This document shows, one piece after another, positions 38,815-45,532 of a stretch of DNA of 45,532 nt (positions are counted from its first letter, which is position 1; each line of letters begins with the position of its first letter). Below the pieces are notes generated by a model, which had not been told where the DNA came from, ran no database searches, and worked only from the letters and a program-made list of their open reading frames with translations. A program made the translations under genes and the position numbers. Origin of the DNA: a virus; IMG/VR virus record IMGVR_UViG_3300047089_000330, positions 1-45,532 of that record; one strand, written 5' to 3'.

Positions 38815-39983
38815 CACAATTCCCTCCGGAGGAGTGCGTCCCACTGGTTCGCGATCCCGTCCCAGGCGAACCGGGGATCGGTCGCCCTCGAGAACGCCAG
38901 GTTCCCAAAGGTCCGCCGCGTGGTGCGGCTGCGGTAGAACATGTCGAGACCCTTCAGCGCGGCGTCCGGATCGAGGAGGCCGCCCATCGTCGCGTTCATG
39001 CCCTCGCCCGCGGTCGCGAGCCGTCGTGTGATCGGAATCAGCACGGCGGCCTCGTGCCACAGTTCCCCATACGCCGACCAGCGCGGGAGCTGCTGCGCCA
39101 CGCCGCACGCCGCACTCTCGAGGGCGGTCAGCCCGAACCCCTCGCCGAGTGTCGTCGAGAAGTGCAGATCCCAGCTATTGTAGACCCGGCGCAGCACGAC
39201 CTCGGGCATCAGGAGACTCGGGTGCAGGTCGGCGCGCGTCGTCAGGACGCGTTTCGAGAGGCCGAAGTAGCGCGCGATCTGCATCAGGTCCCATCCGATG
39301 TCGTGGAGCGCGCAGTGGTAATAGAGGAACGCGTCGTCAGGCTTGCCGGCGCCCTTCCACCATTCCGCGAAAATCTCCGTCGACAGATCGTAGCGCTTGC
39401 GCGGGGCGTTGCGATCGGCGCGGCCGACCACGAACGCGTCGAGCTGGCGCTCGTCGAAGCCGAGGGAGAGCCGCGCCTCGCGCCGGTCCATCGGCGCGTA
39501 CAGTTCGAGGTCGATGCCGTAGGGGATGATCGCGGTCTCCCCGTAGTAGCCGCCCGCGCGCAGCTCGTCGATCCCGAACTGTGTTGGCGACACGAGACAG
39601 GCGAGGTCGTTGATCTGCTCCCCGGCGGGCTGGTTCGGCGCGTCGGGCGGGCAGAACGCGATCACGGGGCCTCGATAGAGTGCGACCTGGCGAATCTCGC
39701 GGAGGTAGAACGGCACGTTCCACGCGTCGTTTTGGATCAGCACGACGTCCGGTTTCAGCGCCGTGACGAGCGTCGCCGTGCGATGGATGCCGAACTTATC
39801 CCCGCCGAGAGAGGCGGGGTAGATCGGATAGTCGTAGGGGTGCGGATCGCCGTAGGCGTTGATCCCCAGCACCGAGAGGTCCCACCCGCGGGCGATGAGT
39901 CGCTTGGCGATGTTGTGGGTCCAGCGCGCGAACCCGGTCGGGGCGACGGCGTCGCCGATGATCAAGATTTTTGGTTGGGTCAT
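38814..39983 (-). CDS. GT4-like glycosyltransferase
   Basis: 389 residues from ATG at 39983 (MTQPKILIIGDAVAPTGFARWT), overlapping the upstream stop. GT-B fold signs: N-terminal glycine-loop GDAVAPTGFARW, FGIDELRAGGYYGETAIIPYGIDLELY, and the C-terminal VVGRADRNAPRKR...LYYHCALHDIG followed by DLHFSTTLGEGFGLTALESAACGVAQ, the donor-binding EGFGL.xxE motif of family GT4. It transfers a sugar to a phage, host or nucleic-acid acceptor. It lies in a cluster with another glycosyltransferase and sugar-modifying enzymes. Confidence 0.85.
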   Translation of the reverse strand: MTQPKILIIGDAVAPTGFARWTHNIAKRLIARGWDLSVLGINAYGDPHPYDYPIYPASLGGDKFGIHRTATLVTALKPDVVLIQNDAWNVPFYLREIRQVALYRGPVIAFCPPDAPNQPAGEQINDLACLVSPTQFGIDELRAGGYYGETAIIPYGIDLELYAPMDRREARLSLGFDERQLDAFVVGRADRNAPRKRYDLSTEIFAEWWKGAGKPDDAFLYYHCALHDIGWDLMQIARYFGLSKRVLTTRADLHPSLLMPEVVLRRVYNSWDLHFSTTLGEGFGLTALESAACGVAQQLPRWSAYGELWHEAAVLIPITRRLATAGEGMNATMGGLLDPDAALKGLDMFYRSRTTRRTFGNLAFSRATDPRFAWDGIANQWDALLRREL

Positions 39984-40663
39984 GGATGGTGAATCTTCAG
40001 CCGCCAGTCGACGGCAATGTGGAAGCCGAATGCGCGGGCCTGGCGGCAGAACCCCAGCACGGCGTCGACGGGCGAGACGCGACACCATCGTGCGACGTCG
40101 CCTATCATCACGAGACACGATCCGACCGAGTCCATGGGCGTCAGGCCTCTCGGGTTCAGGTCCCGGTGATAGGGCGGGTACCGGCGGAACGCGAGGTTAT
40201 TCTTGCGGAAGGCCCACGTGTCGTAGAACCGATCACCGAGGAAGACGGCTGGGGCCACGACGTCGACCGTCTGCAGATCGTCGATCAACTTGAGCATCGT
40301 TGCAGCGTCCCACCGGAGATCGCTCTCGACGTTGATCACGACGTCGTCGGTCGGGCACACCGCGTGGTACGCCTGGTTCGCCGCGTGGGCGAACTGCGTC
40401 ATGCGCTCGGGCGCCGTCGTCGCGCCGTAGTCCGGGCCCCCGTGCGAACCATCGACGATCTCGATCGGCACGCGGCCGAGGTCTCGAAGGCCCTGCAACT
40501 GGCCGAGCGTGTTATCGGTCGAATCCCCCTCGGAGGCGATGAGGCGGAGGACGTCGCCACGATCGGCCAAGGCCTGTTGTAGCTCGAGGCACTGCGTGTG
40601 CCAGTGAACGAGGTGCCCGCGCGCGTTCGAGTTCCGGAAACAGGAGAGCAGCGCGACGGTCAC
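39980..40663 (-). CDS. GT-A glycosyltransferase-like protein
   Basis: 227 residues from GTG at 40663 (VTVALLSCFRNSN), overlapping the acetyltransferase stop as GTGA. The N-terminus is a GT2-like entry (VALLSCFRNSN...LIASEGDSTDNT) and the metal site is probably the ESD of VVINVESDLRWD. Later CLVMIGD and WRLKIHH are consistent with anglosyl-like or GT2-like glycosyltransferases. Coupled at both ends. Confidence 0.75.
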   Translation of the reverse strand: MTVALLSCFRNSNARGHLVHWHTQCLELQQALADRGDVLRLIASEGDSTDNTLGQLQGLRDLGRVPIEIVDGSHGGPDYGATTAPERMTQFAHAANQAYHAVCPTDDVVINVESDLRWDAATMLKLIDDLQTVDVVAPAVFLGDRFYDTWAFRKNNLAFRRYPPYHRDLNPRGLTPMDSVGSCLVMIGDVARWCRVSPVDAVLGFCRQARAFGFHIAVDWRLKIHHP

Positions 40664-41241
40664 TTCACGCGCCTCGCCGGCACACCCGCCCAGATCTCCC
40701 CGGCGCCGATGACCGTCCCTGCTTTGACGACGGCGCCGGCGGCCACGCGCGCGCCCTTCCCGATGCAGCAGTTGGGCAGGACGATCGCGCCGGCGAGAAT
40801 GGCGGCATCGTGCTCGATGTAGATCGCCCCGCGTTCGGCCCACTGGCGCGTGGGGGTTTCGCACGCGGACATGCTCGGCGCCTCGGGGACGTTCGAGCCG
40901 GTGATCAGCTTGACGCCCGACGCGCAGCACGAGCCGCGCTGCATGCTAAGTTTGCCACCCCCGATGTTCAGATGGCAGAAGCTCGCGATATGCACGTGCG
41001 AGCCGATCCACACCCCCTCGCCGACCTCGATCTTGCAGAAGCTGTCGATGCGGGAATGATGATCGATGCGGAGCCGGCTCCGGTCGCCCGTGATGATCGT
41101 CGGCTCGTGAATCACGAAGGGGTCCGGCGGAGCCTCTCGGACCCTCTCTTGCTCTTTCAGCAGCCGAATGTCATTGGCGTGGAACCTCTCCTGCTCTTCA
41201 AGCATCCGGACGAGATTCGCGTGCTGGTCGCTGTAGTCCAT
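40660..41241 (-). CDS. Left-handed beta-helix acyltransferase
   Basis: 193 residues, ATG at 41241 overlapping the aminotransferase stop. N-terminal coiled coil (MLEEQERFHANDIRLLKEQERV), then hexapeptide repeats (IDHHSRIDSFCKIEVGEGVWIGSHVHIA...CIGKGARVAAGAVVKAGTVIGAGEIWAGVPARRV). The ending AGVPARRV is the hallmark of this sugar O/N-acetyltransferase family. With DegT next door it may acetylate an amino sugar. Confidence 0.85.
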   Translation of the reverse strand: MDYSDQHANLVRMLEEQERFHANDIRLLKEQERVREAPPDPFVIHEPTIITGDRSRLRIDHHSRIDSFCKIEVGEGVWIGSHVHIASFCHLNIGGGKLSMQRGSCCASGVKLITGSNVPEAPSMSACETPTRQWAERGAIYIEHDAAILAGAIVLPNCCIGKGARVAAGAVVKAGTVIGAGEIWAGVPARRVK

Positions 41242-42275
41242 TAGGGGATCACCTCACACACGCGATCGACGTCTGCAAAGGACAAACCAGCGTGCAGCGG
41301 GAGGAGCAGGCCCTCGCGCGACAGGCGTTCGGCGACGGGGCAGGGGTCCGGCCGGCCGCCGGCGAAGACCGGCTGCTCGTTTAGGGGGACGAACACGGGC
41401 CGCGTCTCGATACCGGCCGCCTCCATCCCGGCGACGACCCGGTCCCGATCCTCGACAAGGACCGGGAACACCCACGGGGCGGCGTCGGGCGGGGCGATCT
41501 GCGAGGGGCCGAGGGCCGCGAGATACCGGGCGTAGAGCGCGCGGCGCAGCTCGAGGTGCTCGGCCCAGGTCTCGACTTGCGCGAGGCCGAGGGCCCCCTG
41601 CAGGTTCGTCATCCGGAGGTTGTAGCCGACGTCGGGGTGGTAGTAGCGCCGCGTGAGGCTCATGCCCTGGCGACGGAGGACGCGGACGCGGTCAGCGATC
41701 CGGTCGTCGTTCGTCGTGACCACGCCGCCCTCGCCGGTCGTGAGGATCTTGTTGCCGTAGAAGCTGAACGCCCCGGCCGTCCCCAGCGATCCCACCGGAA
41801 ACCCTCGGACCATCGCGCCGTGGGCTTCAGCCGCGTCCTCGAGAACGGGGATGTCGAGAAAGGACCGTTGCGGTCCAATCGCCGGCACACCGTAGAGATG
41901 CACGGGGATGATCGCGACGGTGCGCGGCGTGATGGCGTTCGCGACCGCTCTCCAATTGATCGTCCACGTCTCCGGGTAGACGTCGACGATGACCGGCGTC
42001 GCGCCGCACATCGTCACGGCGAACGCGGTCGCCGCGTAGGTCAGCGCGGGGACGATCACTTCATCCCCGGGCCGCACGTCGAGCGCGAGGAGCGCGGCGA
42101 AGAGCGCCGAGGTCCCGTGATCGACGGCAATCGCATGGCGCACGTCGCACGCCTCCGCAAACGCGCGCTCGAAGCGCTCGACGTAGTCCCCATGGCTCAG
42201 GGCCCGGCGCGACAGCGCATCGGTGACGTACTCGATTTCTCGACCGAGGAACGCCGGCTCGCTGAGGTGGATCAT
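41241..42275 (-). CDS. DegT/DnrJ/EryC1/StrS-type sugar aminotransferase
   Basis: 344 residues from ATG at 42275 (ATGA overlap). Family landmarks: GTSALFAALLAL, GDEVIVPALTYAATAFAV, VLEDAAEAHGA (D147), the PLP lysine in SFYGNKILTTGEGG (K176), and VGYNLRMTNLQGALGLAQ. It transfers an amino group to a keto-sugar nucleotide. Phage copies usually belong to glycan or modified-base pathways. It precedes the acetyltransferase and two glycosyltransferases in one operon, so amino-sugar synthesis and transfer are likely. Confidence 0.9.
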   Translation of the reverse strand: MIHLSEPAFLGREIEYVTDALSRRALSHGDYVERFERAFAEACDVRHAIAVDHGTSALFAALLALDVRPGDEVIVPALTYAATAFAVTMCGATPVIVDVYPETWTINWRAVANAITPRTVAIIPVHLYGVPAIGPQRSFLDIPVLEDAAEAHGAMVRGFPVGSLGTAGAFSFYGNKILTTGEGGVVTTNDDRIADRVRVLRRQGMSLTRRYYHPDVGYNLRMTNLQGALGLAQVETWAEHLELRRALYARYLAALGPSQIAPPDAAPWVFPVLVEDRDRVVAGMEAAGIETRPVFVPLNEQPVFAGGRPDPCPVAERLSREGLLLPLHAGLSFADVDRVCEVIP

Positions 42276-42586
42276 GTGCGCTCTTTGAAGAGGGCGGCCT
42301 CGGCTTCGATTTCCTTCTGGAGCAGGGCGAGCGCGCGCCAGGCGAGTTTCGCCGAGTGTCGCACGCCGTCCGAGTCGATCATCCCGCGCTCGAGGAAGTG
42401 GCGGATCAGTGCATCGGCCTCGTCGGTCGACTTCTCCCGGGCCCAATGGAGCGGTTCGCCGGGGTTGTGCTGTTCGTTCCCCTTGAAGCTGCAGTACGCG
42501 ACCGCGGCGAGCGCGTCAGGGAAGTAGTCGAGCACGCCCGTGCCGATGGGGCGCTGCTTACGGTCGGCGGGATTCGTGGGGAGCAT
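42272..42586 (-). CDS. dATP/dGTP diphosphohydrolase-like (DUF5664-type) protein
   Basis: 104 residues, ATG at 42586. The characteristic family block is visible: RPIGTGVLDYFPDALAAVAYCS, then KGNEQHNPGEPLHWAREKSTDE and ADALIRHFLERG. Members are annotated as dATP/dGTP diphosphohydrolases, MazG-like enzymes that remove particular dNTPs. The next gene is a 5'-nucleotidase-like HAD protein, together suggesting control of the nucleotide pool. Confidence 0.75.
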   Translation of the reverse strand: MLPTNPADRKQRPIGTGVLDYFPDALAAVAYCSFKGNEQHNPGEPLHWAREKSTDEADALIRHFLERGMIDSDGVRHSAKLAWRALALLQKEIEAEAALFKERT

Positions 42587-43176
42587 CAGAGGGTGTCCAG
42601 AAACTGCAGCGGCGAATGCACAATACGGACCCCGAGGGCCGCGGCCTCCTCGTGGAACGGCTGGTTATAGAGGGCGGAGAGCAGCGCGACGTCGCAGTCG
42701 GGCCGCGCCGCCTTGATCGCGAAACAGTTCTCGGGCTTGTCGTCGATCGCGTGTGTCGCCTTCAGCGCCTTTGCGACCTCGCCTTTGTAGTCGCCCTTCG
42801 TGACGATGACGGTCGGGTTCGGATAGCCCTGCTCGCCGAGCCATTGCTCGGACTGATGCTTCGCAGTCATGCCGACGCGCGTCGTGACGAAGTAGATCTC
42901 CTCCACCCGCCGGCTGCGCTGCTGGAGCCGCGAGAGAAACGCCGGGGCTTCGGGCAGGGGACGCAGGCCATACCAAAACAGCCCGTCTTCGCGAATGGAC
43001 TTCCACGTCGCGCGATCCTCGTCTGTCGTGTAGCCGAGGGTGCCCGCGTAGTTCCAGCAGGTGGGCTCAACGTAGGACGGCATCGGCATGCGTGCGGCGA
43101 TCTGCGCGAGGCGCCGCTGGTAGCCGCGGTTGAAGTCACACAGCACGCCGTCGAGATCGATTAGGATGACTTTCAT
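42586..43176 (-). CDS. HAD-type 5'(3')-deoxyribonucleotidase-like protein
   Basis: 196 residues from ATG at 43176, overlapping the SPFH-gene stop. The HAD nucleophile motif is ILIDLDGVLCDFNRGY (DxDGV). Further motifs: FVTTRVGM (motif II Thr), KGDYKGEV (Lys) and HAIDDKPENC (DD motif IV). The family dephosphorylates deoxynucleoside monophosphates. Adjacent to the dNTP diphosphohydrolase-like gene. Confidence 0.85.
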   Translation of the reverse strand: MKVILIDLDGVLCDFNRGYQRRLAQIAARMPMPSYVEPTCWNYAGTLGYTTDEDRATWKSIREDGLFWYGLRPLPEAPAFLSRLQQRSRRVEEIYFVTTRVGMTAKHQSEQWLGEQGYPNPTVIVTKGDYKGEVAKALKATHAIDDKPENCFAIKAARPDCDVALLSALYNQPFHEEAAALGVRIVHSPLQFLDTL

Positions 43177-43712
43177 TCGGGTTCCTTTTGCGTCTGCAGC
43201 AGGTGCTTGAGCACCCGCACGCGCGCGAGATCGGTCAGCATGCACTTGATTACCCGGACGCCGTATTCCTCGAGGGGCTTGCGCACCGCGTTTTTCAACT
43301 TTGTGTCGAGCGTGCCCTTCTCCTGCTCGCGCTTCAGCTCCGACCACGTGAACTGACAGAGCACGGCATGCACCTCGGTCGCCGAAATATCCTGCACGAG
43401 CTTGATCGCGTGCTGGCAGAGCGTCAAGAGTTTCAGGACGTCGGGGACGTCGTAGACCACGATGCCCTGTGCGACGAACGTAACGCCGTCCTTCGACTCG
43501 ATGGTCTGCGCGAGGAGCTGGTCGGTCTGCCGCACCACGGGATACGAGTCGACGGCCGTCGTGATCGGCCAGTACCAGTGCAGGCCGGGCTTCAGCTCGA
43601 CGGCCCGCGCGCCACGGACGTACTTCACGAACCCCTCGCGCACCTCGACGATCAGGAGGCGCGGGAAGAGTCGACCGAGGTACTGCGCGAGCTGGTTCAG
43701 CCACTCGAGCAT
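43173..43712 (-). CDS. SPFH / band 7 domain protein
   Basis: 179 residues from ATG at 43712 (MLEWLNQLAQYLG). Typical SPFH sequence: IVEVREGFVKYVRGARAVELKPGLHWYWPITTAVDSYPVVRQTDQLL, SKDGVTFVAQGIVVYDV, then a coiled-coil-like tail (LKREQEKGTLDTKLKNAVRKPLEEYGVRV). Stomatin/prohibitin relatives scaffold membranes or regulate proteases. A phage copy is uncommon. No transmembrane helix is seen, so it may be cytoplasmic or attach by its short hydrophobic N-terminal helix. Confidence 0.8.
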   Translation of the reverse strand: MLEWLNQLAQYLGRLFPRLLIVEVREGFVKYVRGARAVELKPGLHWYWPITTAVDSYPVVRQTDQLLAQTIESKDGVTFVAQGIVVYDVPDVLKLLTLCQHAIKLVQDISATEVHAVLCQFTWSELKREQEKGTLDTKLKNAVRKPLEEYGVRVIKCMLTDLARVRVLKHLLQTQKEPE

Positions 43713-43713
43713 G

Positions 43714-44220
43714 TCAACCCCGCCAGCTCCACACCTCATAACCCGGCGGCACGCTCTGCCCGTAGACGAGGAGCGCACAGTCCTTCGGGTACCACGCTTT
43801 CGGCTGCTCGGGGATAAACGCCAGTCGCCCGTTGAGGAGCAGCACGCGCGCCTTCCCGTCCACCCAATCGCGCCAGTAGTTCGCGCCGACCGAGGCGGGG
43901 ATCAGGACGAGCGTCTGCGCGTTGCACCGTACGCTCTCCTGAAAGGCCCGACGCACCCAGGGCTCGATGTCGGCGTAGGGCGGATTCAGCCAATTCCAGT
44001 CGCCCGTCACCCACATCGACTCGCCGTCGTCGCGGCCCCACGGCTGCACGAGAGCATTGTCCTCGGCCGTGTAGAAGCGATCGGCCTTCGCGGTGAGGGG
44101 CTCCGCAGCCAGGTCGCGATAGAACGCGGAGATCCGGAACCGGCGGCCGACCGCCGCGATGAAGGTCGCCGGCGTCGCGTAGTTCTGCTTCGAGCGTCCG
44201 GGCTTCTGTGTGGGCGCCAC
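43714..44220 (-). CDS. Phage N6-adenine methyltransferase (DNA)
   Basis: 168 residues, GTG start at 44220. The motif NPPYADIEPWV (79-89) is the phage Dam-type catalytic motif, preceded by a SAM-region-like opening (NYATPATFIAAVGRRF) and followed by TLVLIPASVGANYW. It is different from the D12 enzyme at 6200. Likely protects DNA from host restriction. Confidence 0.85.
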   Translation of the reverse strand: MAPTQKPGRSKQNYATPATFIAAVGRRFRISAFYRDLAAEPLTAKADRFYTAEDNALVQPWGRDDGESMWVTGDWNWLNPPYADIEPWVRRAFQESVRCNAQTLVLIPASVGANYWRDWVDGKARVLLLNGRLAFIPEQPKAWYPKDCALLVYGQSVPPGYEVWSWRG

Positions 44221-44221
44221 G

Positions 44222-45343
44222 CTACTTGTCCTCCACGAGGATCTTCCACGTGCAGGTCCGGCCGCGCTTTTTGTCGATGAGTAAGAGCGTCTGCTGCGGG
44301 CGCTCGAGCGCCGCCTTGATCGAGAGCGCGAAGGCGTTATAGCCGATGAGGGACCCGTTGCACACGAACGAGCCGCCGTCGACCTGCTGATGGAAATGCC
44401 CGAAGAGGTCGAGGTCCGCGCGCTGACCGCGGTTCCAGCCGGCGAGCGCCTTGTGGACCGGGATGTAGATCCCGCCCACGCCCCCCGCGTATTTGATCGC
44501 GTGCCCGTGATGGAATCGCAGCGTCTGTCCGTAGACGTTCACGTAAGAGTGGTAGCCCTCGGGAATCAGGAACGTGAGCCGCGGCTCATGCCGGAAGTAG
44601 CTCGCGAGATCGTGATACATCAGGAACTCGAGGGAGTGATCGTTCTCCGAGGAGAACCGCGTGCGCTTCGTCGTGCGCGCGTGATTGCCCGAGTGGCACG
44701 GGAGGACGAACGTCAGCTTGGAATGGTCCAGCAGGAACTGGAGCCCGGAGATGATCAGGCGCTTCGCGAAGAGGATCGCCGCGTTCGGTTTCAGCGCGTT
44801 CGTCTCGGCGCTCTCCGCCTCGTGCAGCTCGTTCGTGATAAAGTCCCAGAGCAGCGCGAGGATCACGTGGTTGATCGTGACGTCCTGCTGCAGGAGGCGA
44901 ATCAGCCGCAGCGCCGACTGGAAAAACTTCGTCGCCCGGCGCTCGGCGATCCCGAGGTTGTAGCGGTTCAGGGACCCCACCTCGGGCCCGACCGTCTCCT
45001 CGACGTGCCAGTCGGAGGCGAGGATGACGGCGGTCGCTTCCGACGTGCCGGACCCCTCGTGGGGCTTGATGGTGAAGGTGTCGACGCCGGCGGCGAGCAC
45101 TTTCGCCGCCTCGATCGCTTTCTCGTGGCCCTCGATGGTCTTCAGGGCCTCAGCGTATTTGGCTTTCAGGCTGTCGACGGCGGTCTTCGCGAGAATCGCC
45201 GAGCGATCCTCGGCCACCGTACGATGCCCGGGCTGCGTCGCCCGGGACGCGTTGAGGCAGTTCCGGCAGAGACCGGAGCGGTTGTCGCGATAGATCGGAG
45301 CTTCACAGCCCTTCCCGGTGCAGCGCCGATCCTTAGCGGACAC
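44222..45343 (-). CDS. Metallophosphoesterase with N-terminal zinc finger
   Basis: 373 residues from GTG at 45343. The frame extends upstream in an Arg/Ser-rich shadow of the next gene, so the GTG is chosen. Zinc finger with C8, C13, C26 and C29 and a coiled coil (51-82). Calcineurin-like motifs: SDWHVEE, LPCHSGNHAR, FHHGHA and LFGHFHQ. The metal-binding Asp/His set is complete. Phage members are of unknown substrate, either nucleic acid or nucleotide. Confidence 0.8.
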   Translation of the reverse strand: MSAKDRRCTGKGCEAPIYRDNRSGLCRNCLNASRATQPGHRTVAEDRSAILAKTAVDSLKAKYAEALKTIEGHEKAIEAAKVLAAGVDTFTIKPHEGSGTSEATAVILASDWHVEETVGPEVGSLNRYNLGIAERRATKFFQSALRLIRLLQQDVTINHVILALLWDFITNELHEAESAETNALKPNAAILFAKRLIISGLQFLLDHSKLTFVLPCHSGNHARTTKRTRFSSENDHSLEFLMYHDLASYFRHEPRLTFLIPEGYHSYVNVYGQTLRFHHGHAIKYAGGVGGIYIPVHKALAGWNRGQRADLDLFGHFHQQVDGGSFVCNGSLIGYNAFALSIKAALERPQQTLLLIDKKRGRTCTWKILVEDK

Positions 45344-45532
45344 CGAAGACCCCCGGGATGATGACGCGCGGCGCCGGCGCGGCGGGCGTCTCGAGCGCCT
45401 TGAGGCGCGTGTCGAGGTCGTCGGCGTGCTTAGCGAGGGCCCGGATCGCAGCGAAGAGCGCCTCGAGCTGGGTGTCATGCGTCGCGAGGGTCGCGTCGAG
45501 CGCCTGGCCGAGCGTGCCAATCGGCGGGGGTG
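45333..45532 (-). CDS. C-terminal part of a coiled-coil protein (cut by window edge)
   Basis: The leftward frame enters from the right edge and ends at TAA 45333-45335, overlapping the metallophosphoesterase GTG start by 11 bases. The visible residues form a heptad-like helix (TLGQALDATLATHDTQLEAL, then DDLDTRLKALE) with a Pro/Ala linker and end IIPGVFGVR. Function unknown; the start is outside the window. Confidence 0.65.
   Translation of the reverse strand, partial: PPPIGTLGQALDATLATHDTQLEALFAAIRALAKHADDLDTRLKALETPAAPAPRVIIPGVFGVR

Noticed and set aside
1-45532. Window as a closed circle
   Set aside because: Joining the right edge to the left edge puts the two partial leftward genes in different frames, and no terminal repeat is visible.

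Overview
The window is a high-GC genome of a tailed bacteriophage (Caudoviricetes), probably short-tailed. The evidence is a contiguous morphogenesis block: terminase large subunit, portal, scaffold, HK97-type capsid, decoration protein, adaptor, tail protein, tail fibre and a run of large Gln/Ala-rich internal (ejection-type) virion proteins. There is no sheath, tape measure or contractile-tail gene, no integrase, no RNA polymerase and no tRNA that I can see. The host cannot be named. Promoters look sigma70-like, and both window ends cut through leftward genes, so the window may be incomplete.

Layout. (1) 1-5.9 kb, leftward: a tightly overlapping (ATGA/GTGA) operon with a family A DNA polymerase, VRR-NUC nuclease, ECF-type sigma factor with a zinc-binding partner, SAM-methyltransferase-like protein, KGG-repeat protein, Cas4/RecB-like nuclease and several small proteins. 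(2) 5.9-7.0 kb: a rightward winged-helix-like gene converging on a leftward D12-class adenine methylase that carries a 1-nt frameshift at its start. (3) About 7.0-8.31 kb: a rightward, lower-GC segment with two end-truncated genes (a SNF2-type helicase C-terminus and an unknown gene) around two intact small genes. It also truncates a native leftward gene at its right end, so it is either an illegitimate insertion or replacement or an assembly chimera. (4) 8.3-11.4 kb, leftward: small, mostly unknown early-type genes driven by a good promoter at 11366-11395. (5) 11.4-12.13 kb: a gene-free, AT-richer control region with a 16-bp perfect palindrome and a 13-bp inverted repeat. (6) 12.1-38.5 kb, rightward: a promoter-gene-terminator cassette, then packaging, head, tail and internal virion genes. 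(7) 38.5-45.5 kb, leftward: glycosyltransferases, acetyltransferase, DegT aminotransferase, nucleotide-pool enzymes, an SPFH protein, a second adenine methyltransferase and a metallophosphatase.

The most striking content is at 26.3-31.3 kb. A tail-fibre-type protein ends in about 200 residues built from 43 His-starting units, nearly all H-x-D with one or two spacer residues. It is followed at once by an HExxH peptidase, a radical SAM protein with a SPASM-like Cys-rich region, and a fusion of a Cys-motif domain with a SAM methyltransferase. The radical SAM enzyme itself ends in five H-x-D units. I infer a virion-borne, ribosomally made and post-translationally modified repeat protein with its own maturation enzymes: an unusual system resembling a RiPP pathway grafted onto a phage tail.
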